DNA of 64,000 bases from Hypomyces perniciosus (Eukaryota; Ascomycota; Sordariomycetes; Hypocreales; Hypocreaceae). Location: contig SPDT01000004.1 of assembly GCA_008477525.1 (NCBI GenBank), positions 2,294,001 through 2,358,000 on the forward strand, read 5' to 3'. Within the stretch, counting starts at the first letter, position 1. Every line of letters starts with the position of its first letter. Of the stretch, positions 1-10,936 are shown piece after piece. The notes below the pieces were generated by a model that was given only the letters and a program-made list of their open reading frames with translations, was not told the origin of the DNA and searched no databases. A program made the translations under genes and the position numbers.

Positions 1-424
1 GAGAGCATGTAAAGGTGCAGAACATGTTAAAGAAGTTATCTTTGCAAGCAGGACAGGAGCCGATGAGGGTGTTGGGGGTACCGAGCTCGGATTTGAGGGC
101 TTGCACCTTGGGTATTATTAGCATCTATACTGTCTCAATCGCCGAAATAACGAAACTAACCTGCTCCAGGGTGCAGCAAACCGGCCCTTCACTCCATTTG
201 CTACCGCAAAGCTCGACGAGTTCCTTGCGTAGCTCAGCCTCGGGATCCTGGGCTAATCCATTGTCGACACATGGCAGTTCCTTGCCGAAGAAGCTCTGTT
301 TTCCACACTGGCCCCGAAAGGCACATCTACCGGGTTCATGCTTCGATGTGTAGGGCTCTGCTCTGACAAGAGCGCCTAGGAGCAGAGTCGCAGCTCCAAG
401 AGGTGGTGCAGCTCGATAACGCAT
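1..424 (-). CDS. NCR1: NPC1/Ncr1-type sterol transporter, 5' exons only (partial)
   Basis: This is the start of a Niemann-Pick C1 protein, the vacuolar/lysosomal membrane transporter that takes sterol from NPC2. Only the N-terminal cysteine-rich luminal domain is in the window. Exon 1 (424..161) encodes 88 residues: a signal peptide (residues 1-22, hydrophobic core AATLLLGALV), then the domain beginning CAFRGQCGKQSFFGKELPC and ending CCTLEQ. A 54 bp intron (160..107, GTTAGT...AAG, phase 0) follows. Exon 2 continues SCPACKDNFFNMFCTFTCS and runs off the left edge in frame. The Cys spacing matches the family's sterol-binding N-terminal domain. The rest (sterol-sensing domain, about 1,150 residues) lies outside. 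The identification is secure; the start is the only ATG that gives a signal peptide. Confidence 0.88.
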
Positions 425-1647
425 GTCGCCGTTGGCCGGCCGCGCGGCCGTCGCGGAGCAGCCGGGAAGTAGATACTATCTGCTCTGTTGCCCACTGGCT
501 AGGTGATAGAATAAGCGAGATCGCACACAGAATAAAACAACGTGATGATTTCCGAGGTCGTGGTGTTGGTGTTTGATCGTGATGGGTGATGCACGAGTGA
601 AGCTTCCGGTATCAGGTCATCCCGGTGCTAAGATTGGTATCTAGGTACTCCGTACTTAAAGATAGTGACAAGGTTGACACGGGAGCTTATCTAATCAACC
701 ACTTCAGTACCTACTAAACTCTCTTCATGAAAGACACCGGAAGCTCATAGTCATTTGATGCACCATAATCTAGGAGTTACTATGACATCGAATGGCCATT
801 ATTTAATAATTTACAAACTTTCTAGCTTTTGATAGTAACTTCACTAATGTTCAGTCACCTAGGCACCATTGATAGGTCCCCAGTGCTGGCACCAGAGGTT
901 CCGATATTCCATGCACAAGTACGGAGTACCTAGTACTACCCCATATTCCGAAATCCGGATGTACTCCGTACTAGTCGTTACTAACCTCACCGTATTATAT
1001 ATTACTACTCCTCGAACGGACAGGGTTGATGACGTATTCCAACGTAATACCTTATGTATCAAACTACAAGCCCGCTTTAACCATTAAGGTAGTTTCAATT
1101 CTCAAGCACCAAAATAGCATTGAAAACGAGTAGCAAATATCCAGGATACAAAACCCTCTTCATATTGTGTCTATCTTCGTCGTTCTGTTCCACTGATTCA
1201 AGCAGCTGTACCATGGTTGTCAATGCGTCCTATAGATAGCTAGCATGAAGCCACGTGATTCTTCTGAGTAGTAATCGTTTTTGTGCAACTATCGCACACC
1301 TGAATGTGCCCCCGTCACGCACCAACACATCTCAACAGACTTCATGGGGACCATTCAGATCCAGACCTGAGCCCCCGAATAGCGCCACGGACATCTTGGA
1401 TAATGTTTGATCCGATAGTATTCCCGCTTCGGTTCCCTACTCTCCTTCCAGAATCCTGAAGATATAAAAACTCCGAATGTCCTGCGAAACCAAAACCGGT
1501 CCTCTCCAAAAGCTAGTGGTAAGGCATTTTGATTCACTCCGAGATGTATCACCTGTGCGGTCCGTTTGTGCCTCGGTACCTAAGTTGCAGGCGGCCAGGT
1601 CGTATGTCGGTATCACAACTGTAGGGGCTGATCTCGGTGGCTTGGTG
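425..1647. other. Intergenic, divergent promoters; TACGGAGTAC repeats
   Basis: This 1.2 kb lies between the divergent NCR1 and CUE2-like genes. It holds TACGGAGTAC or its complement near 645, 920 and 961, and a CACGTG core at 1252-1257 (CCACGTGATT). The small open frames on both strands at 859-1087 overlap each other and have no family features. The sequence from 425 to about 600 is the likely NCR1 promoter and 5' UTR. Confidence 0.6.
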
Positions 1648-3435
1648 ATGGATCAAGAACATGTATGGAGGGGAAGTCACTTCTTATGTTTCTTCTTTGT
1701 TCGGTGGAGGAAACACTTGCCCTGCACACACTCTCCGCTGGCCCATTTCAAGTATCGAATATTTGACTTTCTCGATAAAACTAACATACTATGGACAGGA
1801 ATCGTTCCACTCGCTTCTTGACGAGCCCCTCATAGTCGCCATAGCAAATGACTATGATCTACACAACCCCTCGGGATATGAAGCGGCACACGCAATCTTG
1901 CAAGGCCTTGCGCAAAATGTGCCTTCAGAAGAAGCCACTGGTTTCAATCCAAGTGGCACATACGGACCTTTTGATGAGGGGGATGACCAAATAAAGGACG
2001 GTGTCACGGCAAGCGCGACAAGCCTCAGTGAGCTCGCATCCCAGGCTCACAAGACGGATACTTCAAATACTAGCCGTGCATCCTCAAACGCTGAGTCCGG
2101 ATACGCCGTTCCTCGTCTAGCCGCCTTCCACGATGGCAGCGAAGAGAGCAGGGTCCTTCAACTTCAGGGGTTATTCCCTGACCTAAAGGAATATGACATA
2201 AAATTTTCCTTACAAAAGGCAAAAGGTGATTTCCAAATAGTGTTGGATAACCTTCTTAATATACAATATCTCCAATCCACTGGTCAACAGGTAAAGGGGA
2301 TAGATGGGTTCTTTCATCAAGACGATCCAACGGTAGGGAAGAAGAAGAAGAAGAAGGGAAAAAAGTCAACGGACCACGGCTCATGTATGCCCCACAATCG
2401 AAGCACTTCGTCAAGTCATACAAAGGAGTTTAAGGGTGGGTGGCATCTCGGCCCGTTTGGCATATCTTTTTTTTTTGGCACTGACACGTGTGTTGCTGAA
2501 TAGATCAAAGTGAAATCGCCTACATAGCGGAACGATTCAATATCTCGTTCGACGAAGTGTCCGTCATATACTACGAGAAAGATTGTTCAGACAGTTCTAC
2601 CGTGGTAGAAATTCTCGATCAGCATATCTCACACAAGAATGTCCAACCCTTAAATGAGACAGGTCGAAAAACTGCAGATGGTTTAGCACGAAAGTATCGC
2701 AATGTGCCCGAAGAGTATCTGAAGGTTATTATCGAGGTCACCGGGTCTATGTGTCAATTTTCCGATGACCTTGCCGCCTTAGCGAATAAACACTTCTCCA
2801 AAAGGCCCAGAAGTGAGAGGTTTGGCTTGAGTTACAGATTGACCCCACTACCTGATGAAGAGATCGAGGGGCGTCAGAGGACAACGCGCAAGATGTCGGT
2901 ATCGGACATTAAGGATGGGAATCGCTGGACTACCCCGCAAGTTTCGCCGAATAACATCTCGGATCTCTCTCTGGCTGTTCAGATGTCAGAAAGTTTCAGC
3001 CAGGCCAGGCGTGATGTAGCAGAATCGGCAGCACGTCTCCATCGGAAAGGAGCATCGAACCCGCTGTATAGGCAAGCGGCAGGCTATTACGCTGAGAGGG
3101 CACGGGAGCAGGCGAGCTATGCCCATGAGGCCATGTCAACTGCTGCAGACCTTCTCGTCGAACAACAGAGCACTGGGGAGGTTGTCGATTTGCACGGCGT
3201 CTCAGTCCATGATGGTGTGCGGATTGCCCGCCAGAAAGCCATGGGCTGGTGGCAAAATCATGGGGAGTTCAGGGGCAAGAAGACTCAAGATCACGGTCTC
3301 ACCATAATCACCGGCTTAGGTCGACATTGTGCTGGCGGTGTCTCACAACTGAGAAAAGCTGTTGTTGCGGTTCTTCTACAAGATGGTTGGAAACTGAGGA
3401 TTGAAACGGGAAGGTTTGTCATCACTGGCCGCTGA
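1648..3435 (+). CDS. CUE2: Cue2-like CUE/DUF1771/Smr-domain endonuclease
   Basis: The domain order is that of yeast Cue2, the endonuclease that cuts mRNA at stalled or collided ribosomes in no-go decay. My model has exons 1648..1662, 1799..2435 and 2504..3435, giving 527 residues. Intron 1 (GTATGG...CAG) has a CTAAC branch site 15 bases before its acceptor. Intron 2 (2436..2503, GTGGGT...TAG) is phase 1 and restores one frame. Before intron 2 is a CUE-like helix set (LQGLFPDLKEYDIKFSLQ), then a Lys-rich stretch; just after it is a second CUE-like segment (IAYIAERFNISFDEV). DUF1771 (about 2995-3175) and a C-terminal Smr domain follow, with the DLHG motif near 3190 and TGLGRH near 3315. The five-codon first exon (MDQEH) is inferred and is the weakest part. 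The protein is probably cytosolic and ribosome-associated. Confidence 0.82.
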
Positions 3436-3671
3436 AATGATGCTGGGTTGCACCAGTACTTCGTCATCTGATACATATGTGAATCATAAATCATTGTAAC
3501 TCACAAAGTGCCAATAGATAGCCGCAGGACAGTCCAAGGACAGCCGTTGGACCGCTTGAAGAAGCATATCATAATAAGTGGCGGAGTCTAGTCTTGATTG
3601 TCTATAGTAGATATTCGTTGAATAGACTTGGGCTTGGTCACCCATGGTGGTTGATGTTCCGAGCTGCAAAC

Positions 3672-4624
3672 TCATTTACCATGGCGGCGTTGTGCCTCAT
3701 GTCCAGACCTCAACCAAACTTCTCTGGCAGTGATCACCGTGCTAATGATCATTGCAAGTCCCACCACTCCCGAATGCACTTTAATCCAGCCGATAGCTGT
3801 CGTTGGAAGAATTAGGTCGACTGTGTCTGCTATCACCCTCAAGCCCAGGGCCCAAGCTTTTTCACTAGCCTCCTTCACATCATTTCTCCTCTCAGTCTTG
3901 TGCTGCAAGTGCGCCTTGTCCGGTACCTCATTGTCAATAGGGCCCTTCTTATCAGCCGGATCGGCCTCTTGCTTTGTCGTATCCTTCTCAGTTTGGTCGC
4001 CTGTCCCGAAGCCAGCGCCGGTCTTTGGAACACCTCGATATGCAAAGATGCGAAGCAATCTAATGCCGGAGCTCAAGATGGATGTGTATAAACCCATGAG
4101 CCAGAACAGCTGAGCTTGTTGATTTAAGTTGACTGCCTGCTTGGGACCAAAAATCTCCAGCTGGTCGATGGACAACAAATCCACCAAAGTTGCTGACTCG
4201 AGCAGGCCAAATATGCCGAGACTTGACTTGCCCAACACATCAAGCCAGATATCGAGGCTCTTGGTATCGGATAGGTAGAGCTTCCACCCGGTTTGAAAGG
4301 TCTCTAGGAAACGGAAGAGACGCAACAGCCGTCGCGTAAGGTTTATTCGACCTTGGAGTTGCAAAAGAGCCGTTGCGACAGCAATTTGTATTGGTGCCGG
4401 GGAAGCAGGGAGCAAGAGTGTGATAAGAGTGGGATACGACGTGAGGACTAAAAATACGGCTTGAAAGAAACGCAGAAGGCGCTCAAGGCCAGCTAGACGT
4501 TCGTCAGCGGACTGGCGAGGCAATTTTGAGAGATGGCCAAATATTAAAATAGAAGCATCGCCGAAGCGCCCAAATGGCGTTCCTTTAAGATGAGAAAATT
4601 TATATCAGAAATAAAGCATACCAT
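3672..4624 (-). CDS. PEX11: Peroxisomal biogenesis factor 11 family protein
   Basis: PEX11 proteins elongate and help divide the peroxisomal membrane. The main exon (4511..3672) encodes the family pattern: an amphipathic start (ERLAGLERLLRFFQ), the segment INLTRRLLRLFRFLETFQTG, a KSLDIWLDVLGKSSLGIFGL helix, and a C-terminal hydrophobic helix ending in an Arg-rich tail. A polar Lys/Asp-rich insert sits at about residues 180-215. No in-frame ATG exists in the main exon, so an upstream exon is needed. The preferred model is ATG (4624..4622), then a 110 bp intron (GTATGC...CAG), then SADERLAGLERLL, giving 280 residues. The alternative starts at ATG 4658 and uses a 39 bp intron (4621..4583), giving 315 residues; 39 bp is unusually short. 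The family is clear but the subfamily (11B or 11C) is not. The gene converges on the CUE2-like gene with 236 bp between them. Confidence 0.82.
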
Positions 4625-5193
4625 TGTTTGTGCCGAAAACAACGAATTGCTCGAACATATTTTCAATCTTGACACTGTCAAATTTCTGATACAAAGCTGC
4701 TGATATGGGGCTGGAAAGAGTTGCTCAATATCCGTGTCTGTATGAGCAACCCGATGCCTGTCTGCTCCTTCAGTTATACCTCGGCATGTCTAAGATGCGT
4801 GTACAAAATGGCCGTAAATATTTATCAGCTGTTTTTATAGTCACCGCTCGTGTCGCGGGCAAGCGAGAGTCGGAGGCCCCTGGTGGGGTGAGATGGTTGA
4901 TTGCATTGGTGTTGCTAGCACACAATAGTCCATACTAGCCACAAAACACAAGATAAAATCACGACATCCAGTGCTGCAGTTCTTTGAAAGCAAGCGCACA
5001 ACGGGTCCGGCTATTACAATCAGAGGCTGGCCTAGTCTCATTGCGGCAGTAACAGCACAGTCTCATTCGGAACATAGTAGTAGTAAATACAATCCCAGCA
5101 TCGGGTCATTCATGTGGACACGCGACGGGGGGAATGGGCGCCTTATAAACCTAGGCCGACACTCGAAAGTGCCCTTTCAGTCTAGGTACTGGC
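4625..5193. other. Intergenic: PEX11 upstream and complex I 51 kDa 3' region
   Basis: I see no independent gene. The part nearest 4625-4730 is probably PEX11 promoter and 5' UTR; it is stop-free in the PEX11 frame for a stretch, so a longer first exon cannot be excluded. The remainder is 3' flank of the complex I subunit. Confidence 0.5.
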
Positions 5194-6769
5194 TTATTGG
5201 CCTGGGGAAATTAGTTTTCCCTGAGCTCTTGCGCCATGCTCCCATCCGCCAGCTAGAGCAGAGCCGCCAGCCTCCTGGGCGAACTTCTGCATTCTGGCCT
5301 CTAGTTCGGGTCGGAAGTGGCGGATAAGGCCTTGAATAGGCCAGGCAAAGGCTTCACCCAATGCTACAAAAACAAGTCAGCGCCATTAATAAAACAAATA
5401 GCCGGACCAACCAGCACTTACCGCAAATGGTGTGTCCCTCGACTTGCTTCGTCAGCTCCTGAAGCATGTCAATTTCCCTCTCCCGCCCTTGACCCTTCTC
5501 GAACCGCTTCATGATCTGCTCCGTCCATTTGCTTCCCTCTCGACATGGTGTGCACTGGCCGCAACTCTCGTGGCGGTAGAAGTGGCTCAACCGACTGATA
5601 GCGCGCACAACGTCTGTGCTCTTGTCCATGACGATGACTGCTGCTGTACCCAAACCTGACTGGCTGTCCTTCAGAGCATCGAAATCCATCAACTGATCAT
5701 CACATACACTCTTCGGTAGGATGGGAGTGGAAGAGCCGCCTGGGATAACTGCCAACAAGTTGTCCCAGCCACCACGGACGCCACCGCAGTGCTTGTCGAT
5801 AAGCTCACGAAGTGGAATGGACATCTCCTCTTCGACGGTGCAAGGGTTGTTAACGTGACCAGAAATGCAGAATAATTTAGTTCCTTGGTTTCGCTCGCGG
5901 CCAAAGCCAGCAAACCAACTTCCTCCACGGCGGCAAATGGTGGGTGCAACGGCAACAGTCTCCACGTTGGCGACTGTGGAGGGACATCCAAAAACGCCCA
6001 CAGCAGCAGGGAACGGTGGCTTGAGTCGTGGCTTTCCGGGTTTTCCCTCGATTGACTCAATTAGAGATGTTTCCTCGCCACAGACGTATGCACCGGCGCC
6101 TCGATGGATGAATACATCAAAGTCGTAGCCAGAGCCGCAAGCGTTCTTGCCAATCAAACCGTCCTTGTATGCCTCGTTGATCGCATTTTGAAGAACTGCA
6201 GCCTCATGATAAAACTCGCCACGAATGTAGATGTAAGCGGTGGAGGCATTCATGGCTCGACCTGCGACGAGACAGCCTTCGACAAGCTTGTGTGGGTCCT
6301 TTCGCATAATCTCTCGGTCTTTACAGGTGCCGGGTTCACCTTCGTCGGCGTTGACAACGAGATATCGAGGCTTTGTGTCCTTGTCCCAGTCCTTGAAGTT
6401 CATGAATGACTAAATCTGTGTCAGAAATCATCAATGGCGCGGCAACGACATGTTTCCACCACGTACCCATTTGAGTCCAGAGGGGAAACCAGCACCTCCT
6501 CGACCGCGCAGACCGGAAGCCTTGATTTCGCTGATGATCCAGTCATGTCCTTTCAACAGAATCTCCTTTGTCTTGTGCCAATCACCCATCTTCTTTGCGC
6601 TCTTCAAGTCAGCAGGATATCGTCCGTAAAGATTCTGGAAAATCCGGTCCTGGTCCTTCAGCCCTCCATACGTTCTCTTGGGAGCGCCATCTTGAACAGT
6701 TGCAAGGCCCCTCACGGAGGTTCGTGAGAGGCCAACAGCCTTCTTTGGCACCACTCTCGTAGACAGCAT
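5194..6769 (-). CDS. nuo-51: NADH:ubiquinone oxidoreductase 51 kDa flavoprotein subunit (NDUFV1/NUO-51)
   Basis: This subunit of mitochondrial complex I binds FMN and NADH and carries iron-sulfur cluster N3, at the electron entry point of the peripheral arm. The three exons are 6769..6467, 6409..5422 and 5363..5194. The introns are 57 bp (GTACGT...TAG) and 58 bp (GTAAGT...TAG). The product is 486 residues, normal for the family. The N-terminus ([20 protein letters not shown]) is a basic presequence. The glycine-rich NADH site [16 protein letters not shown] ends exactly at intron 1. The cluster N3 motif [11 protein letters not shown] is present, with the fourth Cys in [13 protein letters not shown], which is formed only by splicing out intron 2. 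The C-terminal exon ends GKLISPGQ. The gene is intact. Confidence 0.95.
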
Positions 6770-7288
6770 GGTATTGCAGCCTGCCGAGGAATTGAGAGAG
6801 GTATAGAGAGGCGTGGATCGGTGCGCTACTTCGCGGCAAGAGGTGAGGTTCGACTAGCAGGCAATGTAATCGCAGAATTGCGGACGATATGGTTGGTCAA
6901 TGCGGTCCACAGCTAATGGCTAAATGATGTGTTATCCGTTACTACAGATCCCACCTAATATATCCATTTTCTGAGTATATCTTATCAAGCCTGCTAGGTT
7001 AGTATTAATTTCCAACATATGGGCACTGTAGAGACACCAGTGCGTGCTGGCCAAGCACCTTCAAGTATTCAGTACCCACTTTTGGGGGGTTTAGTCGTGG
7101 AATTACGCCGCACGAAAAGTACTCAGTACCTACCAATCTATGCTGGCAAAGGAGCTTCCCAAGCTCAGGAGTGAGCTGCTACTCATTGTCAACAAACTAC
7201 CTAGGTCAACTTGGACATTTAGCCTACAGGGTTCTGTTTCTTCATATTTATCTGATAGTTAGCGAATCTAAACTCTTCATGCATCGCC
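6770..7288. other. Divergent promoter, NUO-51 / DCTN6
   Basis: This 519 bp separates two divergent genes and must hold both promoters. It contains several CAGTACC/AGTACTCAGTACC type repeats (about 7070 and 7120) like those in other gaps. I see no open frame of note. Confidence 0.5.
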
Positions 7289-7926
7289 ATGTCAAGCAAA
7301 AGGCATTCTATTCTCCCAGCCATTGACCGCAGTGGACCAAGGCCTTCAGTCAACTTCTCATCATCACTAGTCATCTCTGATAATGCGATCCTTCAGGGAA
7401 CACACTCTATCACGATGCAGGCTGAGACAGTAGTTCACCCCCGCTCGCGATTTGAGTCGAATCTGGGAAGTATCCTTGTCGGTCGGCGATGTATTATACA
7501 CGAACGAGCCCATGTTGGCGCTCCCCCAGAGGACCGGGATAATGCGAAGCCAGGAGGCGTTATTCTTGGAGACTACGTATCACTCGAGGTTGGTTCAGTC
7601 ATCGAAGCGGGAGGGACAGAGATTGGCGAGGGCAGCATCATCCAAGTTGGAAGCAAGATCGGCAGTGGAGCAACGATTGGCAAGGTAACGATTTGATCCT
7701 AACAAGATTACTTTCAACAAGGCTGACGGCGGGCCAGAACTGCACAGTGTCGCACATGTCCACGATTGCCAGTGGTGAGGTCTTACCAGACTACACGGTT
7801 GTTTATTCAAATGGCACGCGACGGATCGATAAACGCGGTGCCCCAGAGCTGAGAAAGCTCGGTATGGTCAAGCAAATCGCCGTTCTGAAAAAGATGATCC
7901 CTAGCAACCCAGACAAATTCAAATAG
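7289..7926 (+). CDS. DCTN6: Dynactin subunit 6 (p27, left-handed beta-helix)
   Basis: Dynactin p27 sits in the pointed-end complex of dynactin, the dynein cofactor that attaches cargo. The two exons are 7289..7684 and 7738..7926, with a 53 bp phase-0 intron (GTAACG...CAG), giving 194 residues, close to the family's usual length. Imperfect hexapeptide repeats of a left-handed beta-helix run from about residue 35 to 150 (for example ILVGRRCIIHERAHVG, GGVILGDYVSLEVGSVIEAG, GSIIQVGSKIGSGATIG). A helical tail follows (RKLGMVKQIAVLKKM). The start ATG opens MSSKRHSILPAIDRSG. The stop codon is only 20 bp from the stop of the convergent HOT gene, so the transcripts must overlap. p25 (DCTN5) has a similar fold, but the sequence and length fit p27 better. 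Confidence 0.88.
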
Positions 7927-7946
7927 CCCGCTTGGATTCCCCAAGC

Positions 7947-9611
7947 TCAGTGACTCATAGCATTCTCAAAGAGTCGGTACAGCTGTTCCCTTTCGGTCTG
8001 GAGTTCCGAAGAGAGGTTGGGGGCAAGCTTCAGCACTCGGGCCTGCGGGATTGTACCCTCCACCAGTGTTTCGATATCTTCGCTTCCAAAACCCAGCTCT
8101 TTAAGACCCTTCGGTTGATCACCTAGATCTGCTAAGAACTTCAGCAATGCCTCGGCTAGAACTTCACCGGCGCTTTCCCTTTTAACATTCGAGATGTCAA
8201 CTCCAAAGGCCTTTGCTGCAGCAAGATGTCGCTCGGGGTTGGAAGCGGCAGTGAATCTAAATACTGCCGGTGCAGAAACTGCTACGGAGACCCCGTGTGG
8301 AATTAGGGGCGTTTGAATGTCGTAACCTGCATGCTTGTAACCAGGATTTTGACCAGAGATAGGGTAGGACATTCCTAATTAATCAACGTGAGCCAATCAA
8401 GCTACATCTAGTCTGAGGTGGTGAGTTACATACCATGACAAAGGTGGACGCCTGCGTTTCCGAAGCCTACGCCAGCAAGGGTAGCAGCCAGAAGCATCTC
8501 GCTTTGGGCCTCAAAATCATCTGGGTTCTTCACAGCACGTGGAAGGTACTTCACAGTGCTGCGAAGCGCCTGGAAGGAGAAGATATCCGAAATGGGGTTG
8601 GCACCTTGGTATGCAGGGCGCAAAATAGGATTTTGTGGTCGGGGGGTTCGTTCGGTGTAGGGAATTGCTGTCCAGGACTCGAGGGAATGGCACAAGACAT
8701 CGAGACCGGAACTGGCTTTGACGGCAGCTGGCATTGTCCTCGTGTTGACAGGGTCGCAGATTCCGAGAGTAGGTTTGAGATTTCGGTGTGCGATGCCAGT
8801 CTTTGCTTTCTTCGAGACGAGATCGAAAATGGCTGTTCCGGTAGTCTCACTGCCGGTGCCGGCCGTGGTTGGGACAGCAATGAGCGGCTTAAGAGGCTTG
8901 TCAATAGGAAGCCCCTTACCAAGTGGTGCATTGACAAAGTCCAAAAAGTCGGCGTCAGGATATGATGAATATAGGTTCATGAGTTTGGCGGTATCAATGA
9001 CAGAGCCTCCACCCACGGCCAAGAAGGCGTCTGGTTGATATGGCCTTGTCCATGCGATGGCATCCTTGATACTAAAGCCCACTAGTTAGCTGAACCGAGT
9101 TGCCTAGGTCAAAAATGTCGAGAGGGGTGGACAATTACGAGCTATCTTTTGGTTCTATCCTCACGTTGGAGTAGACCTCAAAGTTGATACATTCGCGAGT
9201 GAGGCTTTCACGGACCTGTCTCATAGCGTCTAATTTGTCGACAGTTTGGTCAGTTACGACACAGACTCGCTTCGAGCCGAGGTTCTTAAGATCCATGCCG
9301 ACTTCCCGGGTGACACCAGCTCCAAAACGAATAGATGAGGCGGCCATCTCGAAGGCATACTCCTTAAGGTCTGCATTTGAAGGATTGGCGTAATGCCGCC
9401 TTGCTGGGCTCTTGGCTCGGGGCACCAAAGTTGGTGTGGGTTGATGATATCCTGGATTCGAGTGACAGGGGCATGAAGGCGGATGTGTGTACTGAATCGT
9501 CCGGAGAAGACTCGACGCCCTCTTGGCAGCCTGAAGGCATGTTGGCCAATATCAAGAATCACTGCCAGCGAAAAGGCTTACATTTGGTATTACTCTAACA
9601 GCCGCTGCCAT
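7947..9611 (-). CDS. Hydroxyacid-oxoacid transhydrogenase (iron-containing alcohol dehydrogenase family, ADHFE1-like)
   Basis: HOT oxidises 4-hydroxybutyrate to succinic semialdehyde while reducing 2-oxoglutarate, in mitochondria of animals; the fungal role is less certain. The exons are 9611..9582, 9530..9139, 9071..8434 and 8374..7947 (introns of 51, 67 and 59 bp), giving 495 residues. Exon 1 encodes only MAAAVRVIPN, the start of a basic N-terminus that continues AAKRASSLLRTIQYTHPPSC, a feature of HOT rather than of bacterial iron ADHs. The nucleotide-binding motif GGGSVIDTAKL lies in exon 3, as do TTAGTGSETTGTA and the iron-ligand helix LCHSLESW. The last metal His segment GNAGVHLCHGM is split by intron 3. 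Length and motifs are complete. Mitochondrial targeting is inferred. Confidence 0.9.
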
Positions 9612-10936
9612 GTTATCTTACCGCCAATAGTCTTTCTTACTGGTGCTTGGTGAGTCCAGATGAGGGTTAACAACAGTGGGCGTGTGTAGACAATTGAAAG
9701 GAAAATTGACGGCTTACACATCGTAAGAGTTCAAGTATTTATATCTGAATACACTTAGTACTACCTATTTGGCCCCATAGCCTCGGGTGCAAATAATGCG
9801 GGGGACGGCTTCGCACGGCTGGGGCTTGCGGATCCATATTACTACTATGTACTACCTAGGTACTAGTAGGTTCCCCATAACCCCATACAAGGCTCTCAGG
9901 ATACTAGATGGCGTGTCAGCAGCAAAACACAATACTCTACCGAAAGCAAGGCACAACCAACAACCGATTATCCCCCCTTCTTTCACAACGCAAAGGCTCA
10001 TGGAAATCGGGCTGCCAACGCGAAAATGTTTCAGACTATTCTTCAAACGCGCAGGCAATATCGACACATATGTCCCCTGTGGTGAGGAAAAGGTGGGGTG
10101 CAACATTCTATGCAGTGTGATTGCCCGTTAACTCAACTCAATGATTTCTGGGATTCAATGAGCCCAGACAATTCTTAACTGCTAAATGCCCTTCATAGAT
10201 GGAAGGCTTGGAACTATCTAAGTATCCCTACCTATACCATATTATCGTCTTCTCGGTGATACCGACTAGGTACTGTATACTATAGCCAACCAGTACTACT
10301 ACAAAGTACCTAGTACCTCATAGGTGGTCTGTCACAGGTGTTTTCAGAATTCAAGGGGACCTAAAGTCCTGTTTCGATCTTGCAGTGTATGTTAGTACCT
10401 GTACTTCGTTCAAAGGATGTGCTTCAATGCCAGTGGAGGCGGTCATGGTATCATTACTTGCCTTCCATGTCAGATTTTTGAAACTCCATATAAAATAATC
10501 AACATCCTATTGAGGACCACCGGGTGAGTATATATCAGCTATTGGGCATTTGAAAGACCTAGTAATATAGTATACTATTAAGAGGAGTTCACTATCAACT
10601 CGTTTATATAATAAGTAATACTCTGTACTCGTAGTAGCGCCTCAAGTACTACTAGGTAGTAAGCTTATTAAGGTACTACCAGGTAGTACTTAGTACCTAG
10701 CCAGTATTAAGGGCTGGGCTTGAGCACGGAGTTTAATAAGGTGTTTGGGCCCGGAGGCACGTTCGTACCCATGTACCTGGCCGTCCCACTTGGCTCGCAC
10801 GTCGCGACACCAACGCTCCTGGAACTGTTGGCGCAGACAACATCCTGATCTACGCACCGCGCCATATGCAAGCAGGTTGAACATGCTGCTAGACCTCGCA
10901 CTCGGCTCTCCTTCATGACCGCTGCCACCCTTACAA
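9612..10936. other. Intergenic, 1.3 kb, divergent promoters with dense GTACTA repeats
   Basis: This lies between the divergent HOT and SEC3 genes. The sequence from 9740 to about 10720 is crowded with short words such as TAGTACTACCTAG, AGTACCTAGTACC and ACTACTAGGTAG (clearest at 10270-10320 and 10600-10700). Small open frames here have no family features and overlap on both strands. The stretch 10750-10936, richer in GC, is the likely SEC3 5' UTR. Confidence 0.55.

Noticed and set aside
859..1087. Overlapping frames on both strands in the first gap
   Set aside because: They mirror each other across a repeat-rich stretch and have no family features.
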